64,000 bases of DNA from Stella humosa. Its GTDB lineage: Bacteria; Pseudomonadota; Alphaproteobacteria; ATCC43930; Allostellaceae. The stretch's first letter is position 1. The number at the start of each line of letters is the position of its first letter. The notes beneath the pieces were generated by a model. That model saw nothing but the letters and a program-made list of their open reading frames with translations. It had not been told where the DNA came from and made no database searches. The DNA lies in assembly GCF_006738645.1 (NCBI RefSeq), contig NZ_AP019700.1:2306001-2370000 (forward strand), in the 5' to 3' direction. The translations under genes were made by a program, and so were the position numbers. Below, piece after piece: positions 8,689-16,233 of the stretch.

Positions 8689-9150
8689 TCAGTCCAGCAG
8701 CTCGGCCAGTTCGATCAGGTTGCCGAACGGGTCGCAGAAGAAGGCGAGCTTGCGGCTGATGACCGGCAGGACGAACGGCTCGGTCACGATGGTCACGCCG
8801 CGCCCGCGCAGCGTCTCGACCGTCGCGTCGACGTTCGACACGTTGAGGCAGAAGTGGTGCAGGCCGCGATATTTCAGGCTGTCGCCCAGGTCGACATAGG
8901 GCCTGGCTTCCACCGGGGCCGGCTCGCCGCCGCCCAGGATCTCGATATAGAAGCCGTCGTCGGCCGCCGGCGCCAGGTAGGCTAGCTGCTCGTCGGCATA
9001 GGGCCATTCGGCGACCACGCGGAAATCCAGCTTTTCGAGGTACCAATCCCGCGCGGCCGCGTATTCGGGCGTGCGGATGGCGACGTGGTGGCCGCGCATG
9101 TCGGCGAAGACCGATGCCGTGTTCCTGGCGGGCGGGATGAAGTCGGCCAT
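8689..9150 (-). CDS. VOC (glyoxalase/bleomycin-resistance fold) family protein
   Basis: The 153-residue protein is a single VOC domain made of two beta-alpha-beta-beta-beta modules. The first metal-position His lies in GHHVAIRT, Glu/Tyr residues occur in FYIEILGGG, a second His in GLHHFCLNV and the last Glu in CDPFGNLIELAELL. This is the arrangement of metal-dependent glyoxalase I-type or dioxygenase-type VOC enzymes. Substrate unknown. It is transcribed divergently from the LysR regulator 124 bases away and is the likely target of that regulator. Confidence 0.85.
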   Translation of the reverse strand: MADFIPPARNTASVFADMRGHHVAIRTPEYAAARDWYLEKLDFRVVAEWPYADEQLAYLAPAADDGFYIEILGGGEPAPVEARPYVDLGDSLKYRGLHHFCLNVSNVDATVETLRGRGVTIVTEPFVLPVISRKLAFFCDPFGNLIELAELLD

Positions 9151-9274
9151 GGAAGTACTCCTCGCGTCGGCCGGTCCCGGCACCATTGCCGGCGGCGACA
9201 GGCGGAGAATTGCGCGATACGACCGAGATGATTAGCTTGCCAATGATGATATCACTGCTGATCATAGTTCAGTA
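9151..9274. promoter_or_regulatory. Divergent promoter/operator region of VOC gene and LysR regulator
   Basis: This 124-bp gap between divergent genes is unusually AT-rich for the window in its right half (about 9225-9272). It contains the palindrome TGATATCA (9247-9254) and several TGAT/ATCA half-sites around it. A LysR regulator divergent from its target usually binds such an interrupted palindrome. The exact -35/-10 boxes cannot be fixed by eye. Confidence 0.45.
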
Positions 9275-10159
9275 ATGAGGCCGCTTGATCTGGCCGAGCT
9301 TGCCGCCTTCGAGGCGGTGGCCCGCCACCGCAGCTTTCGCCGCGCGAGCGAGGAGCGGGGCGTCACCGCGTCCGCGGTCAGCCATGCCGTCGGCAACCTG
9401 GAAGCCCGCATCGGCATCCGGTTGCTGAACCGGACGACGCGCAGCGTCTCCCTCACCGATGCCGGGGCGATGCTGCATGCCCGCCTGTCGCCGGCGCTGG
9501 GGGACATCGGGTCGGCGCTCGACGGGCTGAACCAGTTCCGCGACACGCCATTCGGCAAGGTCCGGATCAATGCCCCCAGTTCCATCGCCCCCTTCGTCCT
9601 CGGGCCCGTGCTGGGCGGATTGATCGCGGCCAACCCGCATCTCGACCTGGAGATCGTCGCCACCGACCAACTGGTCGACATCGTCGCCGAAGGGTTCGAC
9701 GCCGGCATCCGCCTGGGCGAGAGCCTGGGCGCGGGCATGACCGCCGTGAAGATCGGGCCGCGCCTGCGGTTCGCCGTCGTCGGCTCGCCCGACTATTTCG
9801 CGCGCCGCCCGATGCCGCGGACGCCGGACGACCTCGGCGGGCATGTCTGCATCCAGAACCTGTATCCGAGCGGTGCGCGCTACGCATGGGCATTTGCCAG
9901 GGGCGGCCGCTCGGTCGATTTCCAGCCGACCGGCCCGCTGTCCACGGACAACCACGAGCTCATGGTCGAGGCGGCCCTGGCTGGCCTGGGTCTCGCCTAT
10001 GTCTGGGAAGACCGGGCAGCAGCGGCCATCGGCGATGGCCGCCTGGTGCGCTGCCTGGAAACCTGGTGCCCGCCGGAGGACTGGCTCTATCTGTACTACC
10101 CGACGCGCAAATACATCTCGGCCGGCCTGCGCGCCGTCATCCAGGCGATGCGGATCTGA
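9275..10159 (+). CDS. LysR family transcriptional regulator
   Basis: The 294-residue protein starts with the LysR winged helix-turn-helix (DLAELAAFEAVARHRSF, then SAVSHAVGNLEARIGIRLLNR, up to about residue 60), followed by the two-lobed effector-binding domain (PFVLGPVLGGLIAANPHLDLEI, later DGRLVRCLETW). It resembles the subgroup typified by AaeR/DsdC-like short effector domains seen with glyoxalase- or aromatic-related genes. It is divergent from the VOC-family gene, which it probably controls together with itself. Confidence 0.93.
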   Translation: MRPLDLAELAAFEAVARHRSFRRASEERGVTASAVSHAVGNLEARIGIRLLNRTTRSVSLTDAGAMLHARLSPALGDIGSALDGLNQFRDTPFGKVRINAPSSIAPFVLGPVLGGLIAANPHLDLEIVATDQLVDIVAEGFDAGIRLGESLGAGMTAVKIGPRLRFAVVGSPDYFARRPMPRTPDDLGGHVCIQNLYPSGARYAWAFARGGRSVDFQPTGPLSTDNHELMVEAALAGLGLAYVWEDRAAAAIGDGRLVRCLETWCPPEDWLYLYYPTRKYISAGLRAVIQAMRI

Positions 10160-10190
10160 TCCCCGCCGACGGTAGGCTCGACGGCCCGGC

Positions 10191-10589
10191 CTATTCCCGC
10201 CGTTCCGTCCAGGCGCCCCGCTGCACCGTGAACAGGGCCAGGGTCCCGGCAAGAGTCAACGGTGCGGTCGCCGTGAGCTTGATCTGATAGCCGCGCTGCT
10301 CCCACCGCTTCTCGTAGTAGCATTGGTAGGTGGCGTCGGAGAGGCGCTCGAACTGCTGGATCGGTGACGGCGTGTCGCCGGTCCACTCCGCCCGGTAGGT
10401 GTCGCGCGTGCCGTTCGGCAGGGCGCGGAACAACTCCGCCTCGGCCGTGGTCAGCGATAGTTGTGCGGTGGCCGCAGCGGTATCGCAGAGCTCCTTGGCG
10501 ATCCGATATCCCAGCGACTGCGCTGCCGCGGGAGACGCGGCGGCGGCCAGAATGGCCGCGGCAACCGAACAGCGAAATCCAACACCCAT
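10191..10589 (-). CDS. Exported protein of unknown function
   Basis: The 132-residue product starts with a signal peptide (MGVGFRCSVAAAILAAAASPAAAQ). The mature part has two cysteines (KELCDTAA and TYQCYYEKRW) that could form a disulfide in the periplasm, and a C-terminal stretch with beta character (IKLTATAPLTLAGTLALFTV). I do not recognise a family. The start at 10589 is preferred over the longer frame from 10682 because it begins directly at the signal peptide. It converges on the LysR gene and diverges from the CMD gene. Confidence 0.65.
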   Translation of the reverse strand: MGVGFRCSVAAAILAAAASPAAAQSLGYRIAKELCDTAAATAQLSLTTAEAELFRALPNGTRDTYRAEWTGDTPSPIQQFERLSDATYQCYYEKRWEQRGYQIKLTATAPLTLAGTLALFTVQRGAWTERRE

Positions 10590-10781
10590 GCTCGCCCCCG
10601 ATCTCTGGCATCCGCGGGTGCGATAGCGCGGATCCGCCGGCGGTGTCGAGGGGTGGCGTGGGCAGCGGCCCACGGCCTTCATTCATGGGCAGGATCGATA
10701 GGCTCTATCGGTCGTCGATGGCTAATCCCGACCGCCGAACTTCTCCATCTTGATGGCATCAAGCATTGGAAAGTCGGGACG

Positions 10782-11540
10782 ATGAAGCTCCTTGCATGGA
10801 CGCTGCTGACTTGCAGCCTGGCCTCTTCGGCGATCGCGCAGGGTGCTGGCCCCGCTGCCACGGCCGATATCTCTGCCGTATCGCCGGCGCTGGAGAAGTA
10901 CCGGCAGCGACTGTTCGGGGAAGTGTGGCAGCGGCCCGACCTGTCGCCGCGCGATCGCAGCGTCGTCACCGTTGCGGTCCTGATCGCCCGCAACCAGCCG
11001 GTCGAGATGCCCCACCACTTCGCGCTGGCGCTCGATCACGGCGTCACGCCGGCGGAGCTGTCGGAGATCATCACTCACCTGGCCTTCTATTCCGGCTGGG
11101 GCAACGCGATGACGGCGGTCGCGGCGGCGAGCGACCTGTTCGCCCGGCGCGGCATCGGGGCCGACCAGCTTCCGCCCGCCTCGCCCCCATTGCTGCCGAT
11201 CGACGCGGCGGGCGAGGCCGACCGCGCGACCCGGGTGCAGCAAAGCGCCGGGCCGGTATCGCCGGGCCTGGTGCAGTACACCGGCGACATCCTCTTCAAG
11301 GACTTGTGGCTGCGCCCGGGCCTGGCACCGCGCGACCGCAGCCTCGTCACGGTCAGCTCGCTGATCGCGCTGGGGCAGGTGGCGCAGATGCCGTTCCACC
11401 TCAACCGGGCGATGGACAACGGCCTGACCAAGGCGCAGGCGGCGGAGGTCATCGCCCACATCGCCTTCCATGCCGGCTGGCCCAACGCCTTCTCGGCCGT
11501 GCCGATCGCCCGCGAAGTGTTCGAGCGGCGGCCCGGCTGA
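10782..11540 (+). CDS. Exported carboxymuconolactone-decarboxylase-like protein with two CMD domains
   Basis: The protein has 252 residues. A signal peptide ([20 protein letters not shown]) is followed by two tandem CMD/AhpD-like domains. Each has the sequence pattern [25 protein letters not shown]... / [25 protein letters not shown]..., then an H-x-x-x-A-x-D/N-x-G-x-T/L helix ([24 protein letters not shown]) and HLAFYSGW or HIAFHAGW. No CxxC is present, so it is not an AhpD-type peroxidase; gamma-carboxymuconolactone decarboxylases also lack it. Export to the periplasm is unusual for this family. It is followed 26 bases later by an exported cupin and the two probably act together. Confidence 0.85.
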   Translation: MKLLAWTLLTCSLASSAIAQGAGPAATADISAVSPALEKYRQRLFGEVWQRPDLSPRDRSVVTVAVLIARNQPVEMPHHFALALDHGVTPAELSEIITHLAFYSGWGNAMTAVAAASDLFARRGIGADQLPPASPPLLPIDAAGEADRATRVQQSAGPVSPGLVQYTGDILFKDLWLRPGLAPRDRSLVTVSSLIALGQVAQMPFHLNRAMDNGLTKAQAAEVIAHIAFHAGWPNAFSAVPIAREVFERRPG

Positions 11541-11566
11541 CCCCGTCCGCGAAAGGAGCCATGATC

Positions 11567-12028
11567 ATGAAGTCCCTGAATGCGGCCGCCGTCTCGCTGG
11601 CGCTCTGCGCGACGCCGGCCGCCGCGCAGACCATCGAGATCTCCCCCAACGGGGCCCGGCCGTCGGCCGGCGGTCCGGCCCAGTATTTCTCCGGCGCGGT
11701 CGTGGTCGACCCGCTTTTCGGGGTGAAGGAGCATATTCCGGCGACGGGCGGCCTCGTCACGTTCGCGCCGGGTGCCCGTTCTGCCTGGCACACGCATCCG
11801 GCCGGGCAGACCCTGATCGTCACGGCGGGGACGGGCTGGGTGCAGGAGTGGGCCGGGCAGCGCCGCGAGATCCGGCCCGGCGACGTCGTCTGGATTCCGC
11901 CGGGGGTGAAGCACTGGCACGGCGCGACCGCCGCCAACGGCATGAGCCACATCGCCATCACCGGCATGCTGGGCGGCCGGAACGTGGACTGGCTGGAGCA
12001 GGTCGGCGACGACCAATATCGCCAGTAA
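11567..12028 (+). CDS. Exported cupin-domain protein
   Basis: The protein is 153 residues from ATG 11567. That start is chosen over ATG 11561 because the AGGAG at 11554-11558 is then 8 rather than 2 bases away. After a signal peptide ([21 protein letters not shown]) comes a single cupin: motif 1 is [22 protein letters not shown] with two His and a Gln, and motif 2 is [17 protein letters not shown]. These residues normally bind a metal. Pairs of CMD and cupin genes are common in bacteria, and this cupin resembles the CMD-associated quercetinase-like type. It forms an operon with the preceding CMD gene. Confidence 0.87.
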   Translation: MKSLNAAAVSLALCATPAAAQTIEISPNGARPSAGGPAQYFSGAVVVDPLFGVKEHIPATGGLVTFAPGARSAWHTHPAGQTLIVTAGTGWVQEWAGQRREIRPGDVVWIPPGVKHWHGATAANGMSHIAITGMLGGRNVDWLEQVGDDQYRQ

Positions 12029-12130
12029 GGGCAACATCGCCGGCAAGCATTGCGCCGGCGGATCGGATGGATGCTAGAACCTCGCGGCCGTCGACCGCGA
12101 CTGCCGGTCGTCGTTTCCAAGGGGGCATCC

Positions 12131-12508
12131 ATGCAAGGCGCTGCACGCTGGTTCTTCACCTTCGCGGTTCTCTACGCCATCGTCGGGATGGGGCTCGGCC
12201 TGAAGATGGGCATCACGCATGTGCATGACCAGATTCCGACCCATGCCCACATCATGCTGGTCGGCTGGGTCAATTCGGCCCTAATGGGGTTCTTCTACCA
12301 CCTGTTCCCCGTGGTCGGCGCGTCGCGCCTGGCCTATGCGCATCTGCTGCTGCAGACGGCCGGCACCGTCGTGATGACGGCCTCGCTGTGGCTCATCTAC
12401 TCCGGGAACACGGCGTTCGAGGCCGGCGCGGGGATCGGCTCGATCGGTGTCCTGGCCGGCATGGCCCTCTTCGCCTGGATCGCGCTGCGCCAGATCTGGA
12501 AAGGCTGA
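12131..12508 (+). CDS. Small membrane protein resembling cytochrome oxidase subunit I fragment
   Basis: The 125-residue protein has about four transmembrane helices. The second contains [24 protein letters not shown], where the His-x-His followed by a helix looks like the haem-ligand helix of heme-copper oxidase/NorB-type subunit I; small proteins of this kind are often annotated as cytochrome-c oxidase. At a quarter of the normal subunit I length it cannot be a complete oxidase. It may be a haem-binding or haem-sensing membrane protein (inference). It stands alone after the cupin gene and is closed by a strong hairpin. Confidence 0.75.
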   Translation: MQGAARWFFTFAVLYAIVGMGLGLKMGITHVHDQIPTHAHIMLVGWVNSALMGFFYHLFPVVGASRLAYAHLLLQTAGTVVMTASLWLIYSGNTAFEAGAGIGSIGVLAGMALFAWIALRQIWKG

Positions 12509-12530
12509 TCCCACGGATCGCGAATTCGAA

Positions 12531-12566
12531 CCAACCCCGCCGGGACCCCCCTCCCGGCAGGGTTGG
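12531..12566 (+). terminator. Hairpin after the small membrane protein gene
   Basis: Fifteen-base arms (12531-12545 and 12552-12566) pair with a single C/A mismatch around a six-C loop, starting 22 bases after the stop codon. No T-run follows. The stability is high for a terminator, so the assignment rests on position and stem strength. Confidence 0.55.
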
Positions 12567-12665
12567 CGAGGCGCCGGGCCGCTGGACTGGGAGCGATCGC
12601 GCCGGCACCTCGAATAGAGGAAAGCGCCGGCCGCCCCGAACGTTCCTGCGAGGCGTCGGCCGCCC

Positions 12666-12729
12666 GGCTCGAACGGGACCGGGCTCGAACGGGACCGGGG
12701 TCGAACGGGACCGGGGTCGAACGGGATGG
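12666..12729. repeat. Four-copy 16-bp tandem repeat
   Basis: The unit GGCTCGAACGGGACCG occurs four times head to tail. Copies 1 and 2 are identical, copy 3 begins GGG, and copy 4 begins GGG and ends in GATGG. A repeat with a core TCGAACGGGA on an exact 16-bp period lies about 70 bp before the FGE-like gene. It is intergenic, and no open frame on either strand looks genuine across it. Confidence 0.9.
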
Positions 12730-12800
12730 CCGGCCTGCCACCGGAGCGAATATGCTGCGGCCCCGGGCACGCTTTCGGCCCGGCCGGAGGGGAAGTCGCC

Positions 12801-13592
12801 ATGGGACGGGGTTTCACGGTAGCGGTTGCCGGTCTGGTGCTGGCACTGGCAGCGGGCGACGTGGCGGCGCAGGGGGCCGCCCGGCGCGTCATCCGAGATT
12901 GTGCCGAATGTCCCGAGATGGTGGTCCTGCGCGGCGGCACCTACATGATGGGTGCAATGAACGAGGAGATGGGACCCCTCCACGACATCACCGATGCGCA
13001 GCCGCAGCACGACGTGAAGGTGAAGGCCTTCGCGATCGGCCGGCTGGAGGTGACGCAGGCCCAGTGGGCGGCCGTCATGGGCGGCCCGGCCGGCGCCAAC
13101 CCGGGCCCGAACCTGCCCGTCGAGCAGGTGTCGTGGGATGAGGTGCAGCAGTTCATCCAGAAGCTGAATGCCCGCACCGGGAAGCGCTATCGCCTGCCGA
13201 CCGAGGCGGAGTGGGAGTACGCCGCGCGCGCCGGCGGCTTCACCGACTACGCCTTCGGCGACGACGCGGCCGGCCTGCCCGCCCATGGCTGGTATCAGGC
13301 CAACGCCAATGGCCGGACCCAGCCGGCCGGCACCCGCCGGGCCAATCCGTTCGGCCTGCACGACATGCACGGCAATGTCTGGGAATGGGTGCAGGACTGC
13401 TACGGCATCGACTATGTCGGGGCGCCGACCGACGGTACGGCGGTCGAGCGCGGCGGACCCTGCCTGCGGGTCGCCCGCGGCGGCGGCTGGAACAGCCGGG
13501 CCGAGGACCTGCGGTCGGCCAACCGGTCGGCGATCGCCCAGGACGAACGCAACCCGGCCGTGGGTTTCCGGCTCGCCCGGACGTTGCCATAG
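12801..13592 (+). CDS. Secreted formylglycine-generating-enzyme-like (SUMF1 domain) protein
   Basis: The 263-residue protein has a signal peptide (MGRGFTVAVAGLVLALAAGDVAAQ) and one FGE/sulfatase-modifying-factor domain: MVVLRGGTYMMGA, FAIGRLEVTQAQWAAVMG, PVEQVSWDEVQQFIQKLN, YRLPTEAEWEYAAR, NPFGLHDMHGNVWEWVQD and the C-terminal RVARGGGWN. True formylglycine-generating enzymes use two cysteines in the C-terminal part after the RGGS/W motif. Here that part (SRAEDLRSANRS) contains none, so classical sulfatase activation is unlikely. It may be a structural or ligand-binding relative, or a partner of another exported enzyme. It stands alone behind the 16-bp repeat. Confidence 0.88.
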   Translation: MGRGFTVAVAGLVLALAAGDVAAQGAARRVIRDCAECPEMVVLRGGTYMMGAMNEEMGPLHDITDAQPQHDVKVKAFAIGRLEVTQAQWAAVMGGPAGANPGPNLPVEQVSWDEVQQFIQKLNARTGKRYRLPTEAEWEYAARAGGFTDYAFGDDAAGLPAHGWYQANANGRTQPAGTRRANPFGLHDMHGNVWEWVQDCYGIDYVGAPTDGTAVERGGPCLRVARGGGWNSRAEDLRSANRSAIAQDERNPAVGFRLARTLP

Positions 13593-13835
13593 TCGATATC
13601 GCCAGGGGTGGCGCGCGCACCCGGCAAATATACTTCGTGTAGAAGGAGGCGCTTGGTCGTACAGTGCGCGCCTTGCCGCCTGTCGATATTTTTGCGCCCC
13701 CGCGTCCGGAGTCGAGCTGCCAGGCATTTTCCGGCATCGGATCGTGGCGCGCTCTTGCGGATATTTATCTGTCGACTTGTCGCGCGGCCGTCGCCGGCGC
13801 CGGGTGCCGCCTGGCGCTATGAAAGGATACTCGGG

Positions 13836-14066
13836 ATGACTGGGAAAATGGGCCAGACGCGGGCCATATTCACGATCTGCCGCCATCTCGAAGGTTGGGC
13901 GGTGGAGCATGACGGCAAGATGCTCGACCACACCTCGTCCAAGGACGAGGCGAAGGCATCGGCCAACAAGCGCGCCCGCCTGCTGCAGGATGCCGGCAGG
14001 CCCTGCCAGGTGAATGTCGCCGGAGAGACTGGGTTGTTCGGCTTCGGCGACCGGGTGATGCGCTAG
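13836..14066 (+). CDS. DUF2188-like small protein
   Basis: The 76-residue protein starts at ATG 13836, with AAAGGA 8 bases upstream. Its centre reads EGWAVEHDGKML, followed by TSSKDEAKASANKRARLLQDAG, the layout of the small DUF2188 proteins (a strand with Trp-Ala-Val, a basic helix, and a final strand ending near G-x-F-G). No function is known for the family. The longer frame reported upstream from 13608 is not convincing. Confidence 0.6.
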   Translation: MTGKMGQTRAIFTICRHLEGWAVEHDGKMLDHTSSKDEAKASANKRARLLQDAGRPCQVNVAGETGLFGFGDRVMR

Positions 14067-14071
14067 CAATG

Positions 14072-14110
14072 GAAAAAGCGGCGCGGAAGGGAGGGTGTCC
14101 TTCCGCGCCG
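14072..14110 (-). terminator. Rho-independent terminator of the Gdt1-type gene
   Basis: Perfect 12-bp arms (14079-14090 and 14099-14110, CGGCGCGGAAGG with its complement) flank an 8-base loop. Read on the minus strand, the stem is followed by CTTTTTCC, a run of five Ts, which fits intrinsic termination of the Gdt1/TMEM165-type gene ending at 14188. On the plus strand the same stem could also mark the end of the DUF2188-like transcript. Confidence 0.75.
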
Positions 14111-14187
14111 TCGAGTTCCTTCAGGGAGGGAGGTACGAGCAATACGCTCGCTTCTTCCAACGGGATGGCCGCCTCCGGGTTCCCGGC

Positions 14188-14760
14188 CTAGCCGGCGCTG
14201 GGGATCCCCGCCACCAGGATCCAGACGCCGATCGCCGCGAAGATCATCGCCGCGGCGATCCGGACATAGTGCAGCGGCACGATCCGCGTGCAGGCTTCCG
14301 CCAGATAGACCGCGGGGACGTTGGCCAGCATCATGCCGGCCGTGGTGCCGAGCGTGACCAGCACGATGCCCTCGAACCGTGCCGCCAGCAGCGACGTCGC
14401 GATTTGCGTCTTGTCGCCGATCTCCACCAGGAAGAACGCGATCAGGGTCGCGACGAAGACGCCGCCGCCGGAACGGATGGCGGTGCCGTCGTCGGCCTTG
14501 TCGGGTACGAGCGCCCAGGCGGCCATGACCAGGAACGCGACACCCACCAGGATCTGGAAGGTCGGGCCGGTCAGCCACTGCGCCAGCAGGTAGCCCAGGC
14601 TGGCGGCGGCCGCGTGGTTGAGCAGGGTGGCGGCCAGGATGCCGAGGATGATCGGCACCGGCCGGCGGAACTTCGCCGCCAGCACGATCGCCAGCAGCTG
14701 GGTCTTGTCTCCGATCTCGGCGATCGCGACGACGCCGGTGGAGATCCAGAATGCTTCCAT
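14188..14760 (-). CDS. TMEM165/Gdt1 family cation (Mn2+) transporter
   Basis: The 190-residue membrane protein has the family's internal duplication. Two copies of the EIGDKTQ motif (E-x-G-D-K/R-T/S) occur, one in the first helix (residues about 15-21) and one in the fourth (about 113-119), each followed by a small-residue helix. Known members move Mn2+ or Ca2+ out of the cytosol, and bacterial ones export manganese. The gene is preceded by a leader that looks like a yybP-ykoY manganese riboswitch and is followed by an intrinsic terminator, so it forms a single-gene unit controlled by Mn2+. Confidence 0.92.
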   Translation of the reverse strand: MEAFWISTGVVAIAEIGDKTQLLAIVLAAKFRRPVPIILGILAATLLNHAAAASLGYLLAQWLTGPTFQILVGVAFLVMAAWALVPDKADDGTAIRSGGGVFVATLIAFFLVEIGDKTQIATSLLAARFEGIVLVTLGTTAGMMLANVPAVYLAEACTRIVPLHYVRIAAAMIFAAIGVWILVAGIPSAG

Positions 14761-14827
14761 GATTGATCCGGGGCCGGAAACGCACGACGACACCCATCCC
14801 CCGTCGGCCCAGTTCCCGAGAGGCAGG

Positions 14828-14955
14828 TATCGTCGGTCTCGCCAATCCAGATCGAAACGATCGATCCGCTGCCGGCGCCATGGCCATCGCTGGCCAAGTG
14901 TGTTGACGCGGGCTCCGCTGGGTTACGCGGACGGCTACTCCCCGAAGGTACGGCC
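14828..14955 (-). promoter_or_regulatory. yybP-ykoY-like manganese riboswitch
   Basis: Read on the minus strand, the leader of the Gdt1-type gene contains three pieces in the right order. GGGGAGTAGCCG (from 14943 down) matches the conserved 5' strand, GCGTCAACACACTTGGCC (around 14910-14892) matches the central GUCAACAUxCU segment, and TTGGCGAGACCGATACC (around 14845-14829) matches the 3' GGCGAGACC loop strand that makes the Mn-binding tertiary contact. Known members sense Mn2+ and activate exporter genes. The expression platform lies in 14761-14827. The exact ends of the aptamer are approximate. Confidence 0.82.
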
Positions 14956-14994
14956 TTGCTACAGGACGCTGCTTCGCCCGTAAAGACCCTTGTT

Positions 14995-15010
14995 GCAATA
15001 TGGGTATTGC
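14995..15010. promoter_or_regulatory. 16-bp inverted repeat upstream of the riboswitch
   Basis: GCAATA and TATTGC are perfect complements separated by TGGG, about 40 bases upstream of the riboswitch aptamer and 10 bases past the stop of the methyltransferase gene. It could be an operator in the promoter of the Gdt1-type gene or a weak end hairpin of the methyltransferase mRNA. No specific regulator motif is recognised with confidence. Confidence 0.4.
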
Positions 15011-15019
15011 GACCGATTA

Positions 15020-15634
15020 TCAGTCGCGAGAGCGACGGAACATGACCATCAGGTTGTTGGCCGGCATCGGGCGGATCGCGTCCAGGCGGAAGCCGGACCG
15101 GGAGGCCAGCGGCAACACCTCGCTTTCGAGGCAGCGCACGCCCCAGCGCGCATCGCGCGCCTGCAGGCTGCGGTCGAACTCGGCATTGGAGGTCGCGGTG
15201 TGCACGCCGTTGCGGCGAAACGGTCCATAGAGCAGCAGGGGGGCGTCGGCCCTGTCCAGGGTCCGGGCGGCACCGGCGAACAGTCCCTCGGCTGCGGCCC
15301 AGGGGGCGATGTGGATCATGTTGCAGCAAAGAACCGAACTGGCCGAGGCTAAGGGCCACGTGGCGGCGGTGACGTCGAGCAGCAGGGCCGGGCGGATGCG
15401 GGCACCGTCGCCGGCCCGCGCATGGCCGTCGATGTCGGCAAGCGAATCGACCGCGCCGTCGGTCGGTTGCCATTCGATGGTGCCTGGCAGGCGCGCGGCC
15501 ATGTACGCAGCATGCTCGCCCGTGCCGCTGGCGATCTCCAGCAGCAGGCCGGACGGCGGCAGCACGTCGACGAGTACCGCCAGGATGGCGTCGCGGTTGC
15601 GGGCGGTGGCCGGCGCGTGGCGTGGCTGGGACAT
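15020..15634 (-). CDS. DUF938 family SAM-dependent methyltransferase-like protein
   Basis: The 204-residue protein matches the DUF938 pattern: the start RHAPATARNRDAILAVL, the SAM-binding glycine loop LLLEIASGTGEHAAYMA, WQPTDGA, then NMIHIAPWAAAEGLFAGA, LLLYGPFRRNGVHTATSNAEFD and MPANNLMVMFRR near the end. The substrate of this class I methyltransferase-like family is not known. It diverges from the cupin gene at 15733. Confidence 0.9.
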   Translation of the reverse strand: MSQPRHAPATARNRDAILAVLVDVLPPSGLLLEIASGTGEHAAYMAARLPGTIEWQPTDGAVDSLADIDGHARAGDGARIRPALLLDVTAATWPLASASSVLCCNMIHIAPWAAAEGLFAGAARTLDRADAPLLLYGPFRRNGVHTATSNAEFDRSLQARDARWGVRCLESEVLPLASRSGFRLDAIRPMPANNLMVMFRRSRD

Positions 15635-15732
15635 GGCGGAAACCGCTTCTTTCGGATTAGGCTCTGGCCCTGCCGGTCGCCGGCAACTGCCTGCGTGCTC
15701 CCGCCGGGCCGAGCAGAGTGGAGGAACTGGGA

Positions 15733-16002
15733 ATGGAGACTACCGCGTTTCGCGAACGGCTGCGCCATGACGGCTATGGCGAGGCCGAGGACAAGAGCCT
15801 GCCGCCCGGCGAGAGCCGCGCCGAGCATGCCCATCATTTCGATGTGGCCGCCATGGTCCTGGACGGTGACATCACCCTGACCTGCGGCGATGTCCGCACC
15901 ACCTATCGGCCGGGCGACGTCTTTACGATGGAAGCCGGCAAGATGCATTGCGAGGATGTGGGCCAGGCCGGCGTGCGCTACCTGGTCGGCCGTCGGGAAT
16001 AG
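15733..16002 (+). CDS. Small cytoplasmic cupin protein
   Basis: The protein is 89 residues from ATG 15733, placed 7 bases after a GAGGA at 15721-15725; a GTG at 15718 is an alternative. It is a single small cupin without signal peptide: AEHAHHFDVAAMVLDGDITLTCGD as the first motif with clustered His, and RPGDVFTMEAGKMHCEDVG as the second. Substrate unknown. It lies immediately upstream of the two short ORFs of the candidate peptide cluster and may belong to it, but cupins of this type are also common alone. Confidence 0.8.
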   Translation: METTAFRERLRHDGYGEAEDKSLPPGESRAEHAHHFDVAAMVLDGDITLTCGDVRTTYRPGDVFTMEAGKMHCEDVGQAGVRYLVGRRE

Positions 16003-16071
16003 GGTGGTTTGACAGGCCCCCGCGATCCGGGCAGTCTTGCTTTACTTCGACGTCTTCAAAGCGAGGGTGTG

Positions 16072-16206
16072 ATGAGCAAGAATGTTTGCCTGGCTGCGCT
16101 GCGCGAAGTCGTCAAGCAGGCGGATCTCGCAGGCTTCCAGAAGTCGAGCGAGCTGGCAACCGTGCTGCGGTCGGAATCGTCCAAGGTCGGTAAGCGCGGG
16201 AATTGA
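16072..16206 (+). CDS. Short ORF A, candidate modified-peptide precursor (44 aa)
   Basis: The ORF encodes 44 residues (MSKNVCLAALREVV at the start, SSKVGKRGN at the end). It has an amphipathic N-terminal helix-like half with one Cys (residue 6) and a Ser/Lys-rich C-terminal third. No database family is recognised. Support comes from context: a second peptide-sized ORF follows after 27 bases, then a strong hairpin and enzymes of peptide-modifying types. The start ATG is preceded by GAGGG. A longer frame from 16009 exists but adds residues without a better ribosome site. Confidence 0.5.
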   Translation: MSKNVCLAALREVVKQADLAGFQKSSELATVLRSESSKVGKRGN

Positions 16207-16233
16207 TTCCGACGCTTGCACAGGGGGTATCGC

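Noticed and set aside
12038..12060. Terminator after the cupin gene (7-bp CGCCGGC stem)
   Set aside because: The stem is short and has no T-run; such GC hairpins occur by chance in this composition.
16207..16233. Short direct spacing as a CRISPR-like or att repeat near the short ORFs
   Set aside because: No repeated unit of 20 bases or more is present; only two different short ORFs.
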